DNA from: Desulfarculales bacterium UBA702
GTDB lineage: Bacteria; Desulfobacterota; Syntrophobacteria; Syntrophobacterales; Syntrophobacteraceae
Length of the DNA stretch: 25,466 nucleotides
Assembly: GCA_002298165.1 (NCBI GenBank)
Contig: DBMI01000033.1
Coordinates: forward strand, 1-25,466
Direction of reading: 5' to 3'
The position numbers were made by a program, and so were the translations under genes. Each line of letters begins with the position of its first letter. The first letter of the stretch is position 1. Below are positions 16,035 to 24,134 of this stretch, one piece after another. Below the pieces are notes generated by a model. That model worked only from the letters and a program-made list of their open reading frames with translations, did not search any database and had not been told where the DNA came from.

Positions 16035-16253
16035 GAATCAATTGCGCCTAGGGCCATGATCGGTTGAGGGCCACACCCGCTCCTTCCAGCAGGTTTTTCC
16101 ACCGGGGATTTTGTACCTGGCGCGGGCTTTCCAGCCTGCCGTGCCACTGGCGGGGCGAACCTCGGAAAGGGCTTGCAAAGCTCTGCAGGATGGCTAATAT
16201 GTGGTCCGCTAAAGACCAATATTGGCTTTTTTTATAAAGGCTTAGCGTCCATT

Positions 16254-17153
16254 ATGAGATACTTTCGCCCGGCGATCCGATTTCGACCGATATTCATGCT
16301 CTCATTGCTCGGGCTGCTTATCGCCCTGGGCACCGGATGCGAGACTACCACTACCTATTCGAACCCATATCTACAGCCGCCACAAACGCCGGCCTACCCT
16401 TCCCAGCCATCACAATCGTCATCATCAACGCCGTCGCGTCCTCGGAGCGCTCCCTCAAAGCCTAAGGTGGTGGAAGGCAGTATGTCCTATCTCGGTGGCC
16501 CAAAAGGAATCATCCACGAGGTAGGACCGCTCGAAACCGTCTGGCGAATCAGCAAGATGTACGGTGTAAGTGCGGATTCAATCTACAGTGCCAATGGGTT
16601 AAAGCCAGGCGCCTGGCTGAAGGAGGGCCAAAGACTCACTATCCCGAATGCCCGCATGCTGCGCCACGTTGTTAACCTCTACCGCAACAGCCAATGGCGT
16701 TACATCATAATTCATCATACCGCCACCTGGAAAGGGAATGCCAAAGCCCTCAATGCCTCGCACGGCGACCGCGGCTTCTGGAACGGCCTGGGCTATCATT
16801 TCCTGATCGACAACGGGACAATGGGAAAAGGTGACGGGCAGATCGAAATGTCTCCCCGCTGGATCCGCCAGCAATCCGGGGCGCACTGCAAGGCCTCCGG
16901 CATGAACGATAGATCGATAGGCATTGCACTGGTGGGTAATTTCAACGACGAAACTCCTACCCCAAACCAGCTCCAGTCACTCAATTACCTCCTTAAGACC
17001 CTGGCCGCCTACTACGAAATTCCGAGCACAAATGTCCTGGGGCACCGCGAAGTTGAAGGGGCCAGGACAGAATGCCCCGGAAGAAACGTCAACCTGCCGT
17101 CTATCAGGCAGTCTTTAGCGGGCACATTGCCCCAGAAGAGTTCCGCAAGATAG
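16254..17153 (+). CDS. LysM-containing N-acetylmuramoyl-L-alanine amidase lipoprotein (Amidase_2)
   Basis: The enzyme is expected to cut the bond between N-acetylmuramic acid and the peptide stem of peptidoglycan. A hydrophobic N-terminus ends in GTGC (Cys29), a probable though not textbook lipobox. A Ser/Pro/Thr-rich linker (about 40-72) leads to a LysM-like domain (about 88-131, ETVWRISKMYGVSADSI and GQRLTIPN). An Amidase_2 domain (about 146-290) follows, with zinc-ligand candidates His154, His264 (LGHREVEG) and Cys274 (TECPGR). The ATG at 16254 is preferred; an upstream in-frame start at 16173 would add 27 residues before the lipoprotein signal. It lies 219 nt after the flagellar operon in the same direction. 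A role in opening the wall for the flagellum or in recycling is possible but unproved. Confidence 0.9.
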   Translation: MRYFRPAIRFRPIFMLSLLGLLIALGTGCETTTTYSNPYLQPPQTPAYPSQPSQSSSSTPSRPRSAPSKPKVVEGSMSYLGGPKGIIHEVGPLETVWRISKMYGVSADSIYSANGLKPGAWLKEGQRLTIPNARMLRHVVNLYRNSQWRYIIIHHTATWKGNAKALNASHGDRGFWNGLGYHFLIDNGTMGKGDGQIEMSPRWIRQQSGAHCKASGMNDRSIGIALVGNFNDETPTPNQLQSLNYLLKTLAAYYEIPSTNVLGHREVEGARTECPGRNVNLPSIRQSLAGTLPQKSSAR

Positions 17154-17540
17154 AGGGGCTCACATGTGATTGGCAGCCCAAATAGCTGTTCAACCTGGAC
17201 ATTTTTTGGGGTCGAGGGTGCCTAATTATAAACCCTGATATGAACTGCGGAAGGAAAACCCAACCACAACCCACACCAATACAGTCCTTGATATTTGGCG
17301 GAAATATCTCGGCATTTTTCAAGAACACTTATTTGACAAGACCTCGCATATGTTTATAGTGAACTTCCAGGTGCCTCCAAACTGTAAAACAAAACGAAAA
17401 AGATTCCTGAACCCACGTAGAGTAATCCGCCTGGTTACTGTTCTTCTTCCAGCGCGCCAGTAACAATTTGATCCCGGAGTTGCTCCTCTTTGCCAGCCTC
17501 ACGGGGATCATATCTCCACAGTTAAGCTGAAGGGATAAGT
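17154..17540. other. Noncoding region before the acetoacetyl-CoA synthetase gene
   Basis: No gene is supported on the plus strand. A sigma-70-like promoter lies at 17333-17360. A GTG-started minus-strand frame covers 17329-17568, with a vague resemblance to the N-terminal part of tyrosine recombinases, but no catalytic domain follows and it overlaps the next gene. I see no terminator of the amidase gene. Confidence 0.5.
17333..17360 (+). promoter_or_regulatory. Sigma-70-like promoter for the acetoacetyl-CoA synthetase unit
   Basis: TTGACA (17333-17338), a 16-nt spacer and TATAGT (17355-17360) form a good housekeeping promoter. It would give a leader of about 175 nt before the next start codon, which is long, so the assignment is moderate. 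Confidence 0.5.
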
Positions 17541-19517
17541 ATGAGAAAACCGCTTTGGGTTCCCTCACGCAGTTGGATAGAGGGGGCCGGCATCACTCGT
17601 TTCATGGAATTCGTCAATAGCAGGAATGGTTTAAAGCTCACCGGCTATAAAGGTCTATATCAATGGTCGGTGGAAAACATTCCGGAATTCTGGGCCGCGG
17701 TTTGGGATTTTGTCGAGATCAAGTCATCGCGCGGCTACGACAAAGTAGTCGAAGATCTAGGCAAATTCCCGGGGACACGGTGGTTTCCCGGCGCACGGCT
17801 GAATTTTGCGGAGAACCTGCTGAGGTTTCGAGACGACCGCCCTGCATTCGTGTTCAGGCGCGAGGACACGAAAACCGAGACCATGACTTACCGGGAGCTA
17901 TACGATCTGGTGGCTCGCATTTCGGCGGCGCTGCGGCGCGAAGGTATCGTTCCGGGCGACCGGATCGCGGCCTACATGCCCAACACGATCGAGACGGCCG
18001 CGGCAATGCTTGCGGCAACGAGCGTCGGGGCCGTTTGGTCATCATGCGGCACGGAACTCGGAGCGCTTGCCGTATCCGATCGCTTCGGACAGATCGGGCC
18101 GAAAATCCTTTTTACTGTTGATGGGCAGCTATACAAGGGAAAACAGATCAACGTTCTTCAAAATGTCGAGAAGATTGCCGCACGGATACCTTCCCTGCAG
18201 AAAATAGTAGTCGTACCGTATGTCGCAGACGGAAAAGATTCACGGCCGGCTTTGGCCAGGAAGGATTTAAGTAATCTGGAAAAAGCTGTGCTGCTGGGTG
18301 ATTTCCTAGACGGGAGCAATCCTGAGATACAGTTCGAGCAACTCCCCTTTGACCATCCCGTCTATGTAATGTTTTCCTCGGGCACCACCGGCAAACCCAA
18401 GTGCATGGTCCAGGACTCGGGCGTCCTCATCAATCACCTCAAGGAATTGATAATTCACACGGACCTCAAGCGAGAGGACAACGCCTTCTATATAACCTCG
18501 CCGAGCTGGATGATGTGGAACTGGCTTATAAGCTCGCTTGCGGTGGGCGCAACCGTTGTGCTCTACGACGGCAATCCCAACCACCCCGGCTGGGAGGCCA
18601 TGTGGAAGCTGGCCGAAGATGAGCGAATCTCCGTTTTCGGCTGCAGCGCAAGCTACCTCAATTACCTGAGGACGACCGGGGCAAAGCCCGGCAAAGCGTA
18701 CAATCTCTCATCGCTGAGGGCTATGTCCCAGACCGGCTCACCCCTTTCAGCGGAAGGTTTCGAGTGGGTCTACAAGGAGATCAAGTCCGATATGCACTTC
18801 AACTCGATTTCCGGGGGCACGGACATCAACGGATGTTTTGCGCTCGGAAGCCCGATACAGCCCGTCTATGCGGGTGAGTTGCAGGGGCCGGCACTGGGGA
18901 TGAAGATAAAGGCATACGATGAGAATGGAGAACCAGTGGTTGATAAGGAAGGAGAACTCGTCTGCGAAGCCCCCGCTCCTTCCATGCCGATATATTTTTG
19001 GGATGATCCCGATTTCGAAAAGTACAGGAGGGCATATTTCGACATCTTTCCCAAAGCCTGGCGGCACGGTGACTGGGTAGTGTTCCACGCCGATTCGGGC
19101 GGAGTAACCTTTCTTGGCCGCTCGGACTTTACCCTGAAGCCCTCTGGAGTGAGGATCGGTCCAGCGGAAATATACAATATTGTCGAGCAGATCGAGGGAA
19201 TTGCCGACAGCATGGCGGTAGGCCAGGACTGGAAGGGCGACCAGCGGATTTTGCTCTTCGTCAAGCTGGTGGCCGGCTATGAACTGAATGATGATCTTAA
19301 GAAGCGAATAAAGACCGCGCTGCGCGCTCAAGCCTCCCCGCGCCATGTCCCGGAGCTGATTATTGAAGCACCCGATATCCCCTATACCTTCAATATGAAA
19401 AAGGTGGAGAGTTCGGTTTCGAACATGCTCAACGGCAGGCAGGTAACCAATCGGGAGGCCCTTACAAACCCCGAAGCACTGGATTTCTACGAAGAATTAG
19501 CGCGCGAGATGCGTTAG
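17541..19517 (+). CDS. Acetoacetyl-CoA synthetase (acetoacetate-CoA ligase)
   Basis: This ANL-superfamily ligase should activate acetoacetate with ATP and CoA, via acetoacetyl-AMP, feeding ketone-body or polyhydroxybutyrate carbon into central metabolism. The full length (658 aa) matches the family. The N-terminal block (WFPGARLNFAENLL) is typical of acetyl/acetoacetyl-CoA synthetases. The AMP-binding P-loop (VMFSSGTTGKPKCMV, about 275-289), SGGTDINGCF, and the late GDWVVF and R-x-D-x-TLKPSGVRIG motifs follow. The C-terminal PYTFNMKKVE (catalytic Lys about 620) resembles the acetoacetate-specific PYTxNGKKVE rather than the SGK of acetate enzymes. AAGGGAT precedes the ATG. The hydrolase gene follows after 47 nt. 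Confidence 0.93.
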   Translation: MRKPLWVPSRSWIEGAGITRFMEFVNSRNGLKLTGYKGLYQWSVENIPEFWAAVWDFVEIKSSRGYDKVVEDLGKFPGTRWFPGARLNFAENLLRFRDDRPAFVFRREDTKTETMTYRELYDLVARISAALRREGIVPGDRIAAYMPNTIETAAAMLAATSVGAVWSSCGTELGALAVSDRFGQIGPKILFTVDGQLYKGKQINVLQNVEKIAARIPSLQKIVVVPYVADGKDSRPALARKDLSNLEKAVLLGDFLDGSNPEIQFEQLPFDHPVYVMFSSGTTGKPKCMVQDSGVLINHLKELIIHTDLKREDNAFYITSPSWMMWNWLISSLAVGATVVLYDGNPNHPGWEAMWKLAEDERISVFGCSASYLNYLRTTGAKPGKAYNLSSLRAMSQTGSPLSAEGFEWVYKEIKSDMHFNSISGGTDINGCFALGSPIQPVYAGELQGPALGMKIKAYDENGEPVVDKEGELVCEAPAPSMPIYFWDDPDFEKYRRAYFDIFPKAWRHGDWVVFHADSGGVTFLGRSDFTLKPSGVRIGPAEIYNIVEQIEGIADSMAVGQDWKGDQRILLFVKLVAGYELNDDLKKRIKTALRAQASPRHVPELIIEAPDIPYTFNMKKVESSVSNMLNGRQVTNREALTNPEALDFYEELAREMR

Positions 19518-19564
19518 GTTCAACCCACAACCGTGAGCGTGGAGAACAGGGAGGTTTAACAAGA

Positions 19565-20128
19565 ATGAACCCAAACGGGAAATTCCTTAACCGCAACGAC
19601 TGCATTCTCCTTCTGGTCGATATTCAGAAATCGATGCTCGATCTTTGCGCGCGGGCCGATCGTATTCCATTCAATGCCTCCGCCCTGTTGGACGCCGCGG
19701 GGGTCTTCGGCATCCCCGTTTTATGCTCGGTTCACAATTCGGAAAGACTTGGCGGTTTTATACCTGAGCTGACTGGGCAAATCCCGGATTTCTGCTTTAT
19801 CGACAAGATGGAGTTTAATTGCTTTGAAAATAGATCTATTGCCGAAGCGGTGTTGAAAACAGGCCGCAAAACGGTGCTTTTGGCCGGCATTGAAACTCAT
19901 GTCTGTATTTTCCACACCGGAGTAGGAGCACTGAATCTTGGCTATCAGGTCCATGTCGCATCTGATTGCGTTGCATCGCGAAGCGTTCTAAATTTGGAGA
20001 CCGGGCTGCGGCGACTTGATCGGGCAGGGGCTGTCATCAGCTCAACAGAGATGATTATTTTCGAATTGCTCAACAGGGCTGGAACCGACGAGTTCAGGTC
20101 TTTGTTGCCGCTGCTGAAAAAGTTCTAG
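19565..20128 (+). CDS. Isochorismatase-family cysteine hydrolase
   Basis: The fold and the catalytic triad Asp19 (LLVDIQ), Lys81 (FIDKMEFNCF) and Cys114 (GIETHVCIFHT) are clear. The cis-peptide-type motif preceding the Cys is also typical. Such enzymes, including YcaC-like proteins and nicotinamidase relatives, cleave amides or related bonds; the substrate here is unknown. The 187-aa length matches the smaller YcaC-like members. GGGAGG lies 9 nt before the ATG, and the short gap from the acetoacetyl-CoA synthetase gene suggests one transcript. Confidence 0.92.
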   Translation: MNPNGKFLNRNDCILLLVDIQKSMLDLCARADRIPFNASALLDAAGVFGIPVLCSVHNSERLGGFIPELTGQIPDFCFIDKMEFNCFENRSIAEAVLKTGRKTVLLAGIETHVCIFHTGVGALNLGYQVHVASDCVASRSVLNLETGLRRLDRAGAVISSTEMIIFELLNRAGTDEFRSLLPLLKKF

Positions 20129-20140
20129 TGCCCGGGAATT

Positions 20141-20178
20141 GCCACCCGCAACCTCTAACCCGCAACCCGCAACCCGCA
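20141..20178 (-). repeat. Heptamer repeat array (reverse orientation)
   Basis: Five consecutive 7-nt units (GCCACCC, GCAACCT, CTAACCC, GCAACCC, GCAACCC) and a trailing GCAA begin 12 nt after the isochorismatase-family stop codon. They are the reverse complement of the GGGTTGC family at 24086-24134 and 2310-2328. Confidence 0.75.
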
Positions 20179-20211
20179 AAAATTCCCTCCGCTACTTGTC
20201 TTTTGAAGGTA

Positions 20212-20229
20212 TGTAGGATATTTACTACA
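20212..20229. promoter_or_regulatory. Palindromic operator, site 1 (TGTA-N10-TACA)
   Basis: TGTAGGATATTTACTACA is an 18-bp dyad of the same type as those at 20235-20252 and 24398-24415. It is the same size and layout as the TGTC-N10-GACA site known for enterobacterial GlrR, so it is a candidate binding site of the regulator encoded at 22718-24079. Confidence 0.6.
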
Positions 20230-20234
20230 CCGAC

Positions 20235-20252
20235 TGCAGGGATATGCCTGCA
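20235..20252. promoter_or_regulatory. Palindromic operator, site 2 (TGCA-N10-TGCA)
   Basis: TGCAGGGATATGCCTGCA is a perfect 6-6-6 dyad, centred 23 bp (about two helical turns) from site 1, so two dimers could bind on one face of the DNA. It shares the outer AGG/CCT core with the other sites. Confidence 0.6.
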
Positions 20253-20273
20253 CCTCAGTCCCGAAACCTTGGC

Positions 20274-20289
20274 TGGCACTCGGTTTGAA
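20274..20289 (+). promoter_or_regulatory. Weak sigma-54-like promoter downstream of the palindromes
   Basis: TGGCACTCGGTTTGAA has a perfect -24 TGGCAC and correct spacing, but GA replaces the near-invariant GC at -12. Its distance from the upstream palindrome resembles the arrangement at 24398-24482, which is the reason for listing it. Confidence 0.3.
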
Positions 20290-20373
20290 GTGCCTTAATC
20301 GGCGTGTGATAACAAAATACCGAGTGGCTGAATTGATCCGGAAGTTGGCACGATTCTGGAAAAGAGGGCGGGG

Positions 20374-20403
20374 ATCTTTAGTACCAAATCAGGTATTAAA
20401 GAT
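20374..20403 (+). other. Strong hairpin in the leader or candidate small RNA
   Basis: Bases 20374-20385 (ATCTTTAGTACC) pair with 20392-20403 (GGTATTAAAGAT) over 12 positions with a single G-U wobble and a 6-nt loop. A TGTTTTC follows. It could be a terminator-like or regulatory structure in a transcript from the region upstream. Confidence 0.5.
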
Positions 20404-20533
20404 GGGTGTTTTCAGTTGCCGTATTCCGGTAAGGGGCGCCCGAACAGGGATGGGCCTCGGCGGCACCAAGAAGAGCGGCCTTCCATGGCGGTCGGAGTAT
20501 CGAGTATCATAATTCAACCCGGATCGAACCGAT

Positions 20534-22054
20534 ATGCGTCTTAGCATTTTCTCACGGGTCATGCTCGCGCAAAGCACATTGATCGCGCTTATTCTCGTTG
20601 TTAGCCTCTACGGGCTTGCCAAGCTCCACATAGTATCCAAATTGAATATCGACGTTCTCACTGTTGATGCCCAGTGCATCAACGAAGAAAAAAGGCTTCT
20701 CCAGTCTTTTTTGGCCGAAATGCGAAATGGTGAAAAGTACCTGCTGATGCAGGATTTCTCTTTTCATGAGGAATATACAAAGAGCAGAAGCGATTTTGAT
20801 GACGCTCTTTCAAAAATAGCCGCTCTCATAACCACGGACCGCGAAAAGGAACTGCTCGCGGAAATAGGCATTTTCCATAATCTCTATTCCGTGGAAATAG
20901 AAAGCATCATATCGGGCAAAGCGGGTTCGGAGCAAACCAGGTCAAGAATGACCGAAGGTATAATAGAACGGGCAAACGAACTGCTTCGAATGCGTGAGCA
21001 GCAAGCCTCCACAAAGACCGAAATGTCGAGGGACCATGCGACCAATGCCGCTGAAGTCATGCTCTGGCTGACCCTCTTCGGTATTGCCGGGGCGCTTTTT
21101 CTGGCCTTTCGGCACGCGCGCGGGGTCAGCCGGCCTCTTAAAGAATTTGCCGAGGAGATGCGCCACGTTGGACGGGGCGAGTTCAACCGCTCGGTCATGA
21201 TAAAGGGCCCACGGGAAGTTGAGGAACTGGCGGCGGCGTTCAGGAATATGGCCGAGGAACTCGAGCACCTGGATCGACTGAAGGCAGATTTTACCGCGCA
21301 TGTCTCACACGAGCTGCGCACGCCCCTTACGGCAATCCGCGAGGGTACCGCTCTTCTTCTCGAAGGCATACCGGGGCCGCTCACGACAAATCAGCGCGAA
21401 ATCCTCGAAATCGTGCGAAACCATAGCCAGCGGCTATTCCATAGTATTACTTCCATTCTTGACCTCTCGAAAATGGAAGCCGAAATGATGGACTATGAAT
21501 TCGCCCCGTGCGACCTGGGAACAGTTATCGAGAACAGCGTCCGCGCAGTGGACCTGATTGCGCGCAAACGGGAAATTGACGTACAAACCACGATCGACCC
21601 CCGAATTCCTGTACTGATCGCCGATGAGCGAAGGATTCAGCAGGTTATGGACAATATTTTGAGCAATGCGCTCAAATTTTCTCCTGAGAGCGGAACGATA
21701 CGCATCGAAGCTTCTCTGAAAGGCTTCAACCCTCACCAGGCACGAGAGGTTGAAATCAGGGTCTATGACAATGGGCCGGGAATTCCGAAGGGTGAGATCA
21801 AAAATATTTTCAAACATTTTTATCAAAGCACCACCAGCAAATCGAAAGGCGGCCAGGGCACGGGCCTTGGGTTGGCCATAGCTCGGCATATAATCGAAGC
21901 ACATAAGGGAAAGATCTGGGCGGAAAGCGAACTGGGAAGCGGTTCAGTTTTTTGCTTCACCCTGCCGATTTCTCCCGGCGTGGAACAGCTTGCGGCTTCG
22001 GCCGACAAGAATTCATCCAAAGCGAGTTCATTGCAATGCATTGCGGAATCTTAA
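20534..22054 (+). CDS. glrK: GlrK/QseE-like membrane sensor histidine kinase
   Basis: This kinase should sense an envelope signal and phosphorylate the NtrC-family regulator two genes downstream. One membrane segment lies at about residues 8-28 and another at about 175-192, enclosing a roughly 145-residue, largely helical periplasmic domain. A HAMP linker (SRPLKEFAEEMRHVGRGEF) follows, then the HisKA box HVSHELRTPL with phospho-accepting His259. The ATPase domain keeps the N box (DNILSNALKFS), G1 (YDNGPGIP) and G2 (GTGLGLAIARH). Gene order kinase-lipoprotein-regulator is that of glrK-qseG-glrR in enterobacteria, where the system answers envelope stress and controls a sigma-54 promoter. No clear Shine-Dalgarno site precedes the ATG at 20534. 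Confidence 0.9.
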   Translation: MRLSIFSRVMLAQSTLIALILVVSLYGLAKLHIVSKLNIDVLTVDAQCINEEKRLLQSFLAEMRNGEKYLLMQDFSFHEEYTKSRSDFDDALSKIAALITTDREKELLAEIGIFHNLYSVEIESIISGKAGSEQTRSRMTEGIIERANELLRMREQQASTKTEMSRDHATNAAEVMLWLTLFGIAGALFLAFRHARGVSRPLKEFAEEMRHVGRGEFNRSVMIKGPREVEELAAAFRNMAEELEHLDRLKADFTAHVSHELRTPLTAIREGTALLLEGIPGPLTTNQREILEIVRNHSQRLFHSITSILDLSKMEAEMMDYEFAPCDLGTVIENSVRAVDLIARKREIDVQTTIDPRIPVLIADERRIQQVMDNILSNALKFSPESGTIRIEASLKGFNPHQAREVEIRVYDNGPGIPKGEIKNIFKHFYQSTTSKSKGGQGTGLGLAIARHIIEAHKGKIWAESELGSGSVFCFTLPISPGVEQLAASADKNSSKASSLQCIAES

Positions 22055-22707
22055 AAAGCTTACTACGGGCCACGGCCTGCATCGTTATAGTTTGTTCTGT
22101 TGGCTGTATGTCTACAAATGCCGAAAAACAACCTGAGCCGGTAGTCCAGCAACTACCGCTATTTCCGCCGCAAGCTGTAATGCGAAACGGCAACTACTCC
22201 GCTTTCCTGGCGGAAAATCAAAATATCCTGAAAACCTGCACGGACCCGCAACAATGTGCAATGGCACTCTTTAACATCTGCTTCCTTTATTCATATTCGA
22301 AGAGTCCGTACTACAACCCCGCTCGGGCTCAGCTTTATTTCGAAGACATGGTTAAAGGCGCCCCGGAAAGTCCCTGGACTTACCAGGCACGTATCTGGAT
22401 AGATATTATGAAGAAGAACGCCCGCAAGGATACGAAAAAGCGCGCCTCACGCGAGGATGCAAAGTCGAAGGAATTAACGGGTGAAGATTCAAGGAGAGAA
22501 TTCGTCGGCGAGGATTTAAAAGCCATAGATGCCTCCAGGCAGGCCGAAATTATGCAGGAGAGCCCGATGCAGGATCCCGACCGTCAGCAGCTTGAAAATG
22601 AGATCCGGAACAAGGATGAGACCATAAAGGAACTTACAAGACAACTGGAACGCTCCCGGCAAATAGACATCGAGATCGAGAAGAAACAACGTCGTCTTCC
22701 CTATTAA
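22036..22707 (+). CDS. QseG-like lipoprotein of the sensor kinase locus
   Basis: A short lipoprotein signal ends CSVGC with Cys24 as the probable lipid-modified residue. A helical, Cys-containing region (about 40-130) and a charged C-terminal coiled coil (QLENEIRNKDETIKELTRQLERSRQIDIEIEKKQ, given here only in part as a feature of about 180-220) follow. In enterobacteria QseG (YfhG), an outer-membrane lipoprotein, occupies this position between glrK and glrR and is reported to act with the kinase. Primary sequence similarity is low except for the C-terminal pattern, so the equivalence rests on architecture and position. The ATG at 22036 overlaps the kinase gene by 19 nt; the upstream frame from 21952 is rejected because it lacks a signal peptide at its start. 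Confidence 0.82.
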   Translation: MHCGILKSLLRATACIVIVCSVGCMSTNAEKQPEPVVQQLPLFPPQAVMRNGNYSAFLAENQNILKTCTDPQQCAMALFNICFLYSYSKSPYYNPARAQLYFEDMVKGAPESPWTYQARIWIDIMKKNARKDTKKRASREDAKSKELTGEDSRREFVGEDLKAIDASRQAEIMQESPMQDPDRQQLENEIRNKDETIKELTRQLERSRQIDIEIEKKQRRLPY

Positions 22708-22717
22708 AAGGCTGATT

Positions 22718-24079
22718 ATGGAAAAGAAAATCCTTGTCGTGGATGATGATCCCGGGCTGCTGACTCTCATGAAAGCTCGCCTCGAGGGGGCCGGATATTG
22801 TGTCACTTTGGCAACCGGGGGCGAGCAGGCTGTTTCGTGCGCCGTCCAGGATATCTTCTGCGCTGCCGTTCTCGACTTCCAGATGGAGGATATGAACGGT
22901 ATTGAACTGATGCAAAACCTGCTTAAGATTCAGCCGCATCTGCCGGTGATAATTCTCACTGCCTACGGAACGATCGAGCGTGCGGTGGAAGCCACGAAAA
23001 AGGGGGCCTACGACTTTTTAACCAAACCTTTCGAAGCAAAAGACCTCCTGCACAGGCTGGAGAAAGCCCTGGAATTGGGGAGGCTGAAGGAGGAGGTCCA
23101 CCGCCTCAGCCACATGGTGCGCGAGCGCTACCACTTCGACAACATTATTGCATCCAGCGAAAAGATGCAGCGGATCCTAAACCAGGTGGCGCAGGTCGCT
23201 GCAACAGAATCTACTGCCTGTATTTACGGGGAAAGCGGTACGGGCAAGGAACTGATGGCCAAGGCCATTCACCTCAGCAGCAATCGCGCAAAGGGCCCGT
23301 TCATCGCAATAAATTGCGGGGCAATACCCGAAGGACTTCTCGAAAGCGAACTTTTCGGGCATTCAAAGGGCGCTTTTACCGGGGCCGATCAACCTAAAAA
23401 AGGGCTGCTCCAGCAAGCTGACGGCGGCACCCTTTTCATGGACGAAATCGCGGAACTTTCCCTTACACTCCAGGTAAAGCTCCTGAGATTTTTCCAGGAC
23501 CGCGTATTCTATCCCGTCGGCGGCATTAATCCAATAAAAGTAGATATTCGCCTGATCGCCGCCACCAACAAGGATCTGTTAAAAGCAATCCAGGAATGCA
23601 AATTCCGGGAGGACCTCTATTACCGTATTCACGTCATCCCTATTTTTCTGCCCCCCCTTAGAGAGCGCATCGAAGACGTCCCGCTACTCGCGAAACATTT
23701 TCTCGAGCATTTTAAACGCGAGATGAAAAAGGATATCCAGGGTTTCTCCCCTGAGGCCATGCAGCGCCTAATGCTCCATCGCTGGCCGGGAAACGTGCGG
23801 GAGTTGGCAAATCTGGTGGAAAGAGCCGTTGCCCTCTCGACCAGTTCGGTAATCTCCGCCGACAGCCTCTTTATCGGAATGGAGGAGACGCACGAGAAGC
23901 GCAGGATCATGCCACTCGATGAAACCCGAAGAGAGCACGAGCGGGCATACCTGACCCAGCTTTTGACTGAAACTCAGGGAAACGTGTCGAAGGCCGCATC
24001 GCTTGCCGGCAGGTACCGAGCCGAGTTCTACAAGCTGCTCCATAAGTACAACCTCAGTCCGGCCGATTTCAAGAGATGA
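22718..24079 (+). CDS. glrR: GlrR/QseF-like sigma-54 dependent response regulator
   Basis: The output of the kinase locus. Receiver (1-115) is complete: VVDDD acidic pocket, phospho-acceptor Asp53 (AVLDFQM), Thr and Lys (ILTAYG, TKPF). The AAA+ domain has Walker A GESGTGKE, GAFTGA for sigma-54 contact and Walker B TLFMDE. The Fis-type DNA-binding end (GNVSKAASLAGRYRAEFYKLLHKYNLSPADFKR split over the last 34 residues) closely resembles the RxRTEFYKLL...DFK ending of enterobacterial GlrR as I remember it. AAAAGG is about 9 nt before the ATG; the lipoprotein gene ends 10 nt upstream. Candidate DNA sites are the palindromes at 20212-20252 and 24398-24415. Confidence 0.93.
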   Translation: MEKKILVVDDDPGLLTLMKARLEGAGYCVTLATGGEQAVSCAVQDIFCAAVLDFQMEDMNGIELMQNLLKIQPHLPVIILTAYGTIERAVEATKKGAYDFLTKPFEAKDLLHRLEKALELGRLKEEVHRLSHMVRERYHFDNIIASSEKMQRILNQVAQVAATESTACIYGESGTGKELMAKAIHLSSNRAKGPFIAINCGAIPEGLLESELFGHSKGAFTGADQPKKGLLQQADGGTLFMDEIAELSLTLQVKLLRFFQDRVFYPVGGINPIKVDIRLIAATNKDLLKAIQECKFREDLYYRIHVIPIFLPPLRERIEDVPLLAKHFLEHFKREMKKDIQGFSPEAMQRLMLHRWPGNVRELANLVERAVALSTSSVISADSLFIGMEETHEKRRIMPLDETRREHERAYLTQLLTETQGNVSKAASLAGRYRAEFYKLLHKYNLSPADFKR

Positions 24080-24085
24080 GAGGGC

Positions 24086-24134
24086 GGGTTGCCAGTTGCT
24101 TGTTGCCAGTTGCGGGTTGCGGGTTGCGGGTTGC
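24086..24134 (+). repeat. Heptamer repeat array, seven units
   Basis: Seven consecutive NNGTTGC heptamers (GGGTTGC, CAGTTGC, TTGTTGC, CAGTTGC, then three GGGTTGC) start 6 nt after the glrR-like stop codon. It is the longest of three arrays of this family in the window. Confidence 0.85.

Larger units (their letters stand above)
20129..20533. other. Regulatory noncoding region upstream of the sensor kinase operon
   Basis: The 405-nt gap carries, in order: a reverse-oriented heptamer array (20141-20178), two tandem 18-bp palindromes (20212-20252), a sigma-54-like element (20274-20289), and a 12-bp hairpin (20374-20403). A direct GAGTATC repeat lies near 20494-20510. No protein gene is supported. 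A long leader or a small RNA gene is possible, by analogy with glmY beside glrK in enterobacteria. Confidence 0.55.

Noticed and set aside
16032..16063. Sigma-28-like TAAG...GCCATGAT after the flagellar operon
   Set aside because: The spacer is 17 nt rather than 15 between TAAA and GCCG, and both boxes have mismatches.
20345..20361. Second sigma-54-like element TTGGCACG-N4-TGGAA before the kinase gene
   Set aside because: The -24 part is perfect but the -12 lacks GC and TTG; kept only as a note beside the candidate at 20274.
20285..20512. 75-codon frame in the region before the kinase gene
   Set aside because: No ribosome site, arginine/glycine-rich chance composition, and it spans the hairpin at 20374-20403.
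21952..22035. Longer start for the QseG-like lipoprotein
   Set aside because: It would place 28 residues before the lipoprotein signal and lies wholly within the kinase gene; the ATG at 22036 fits a signal peptide.
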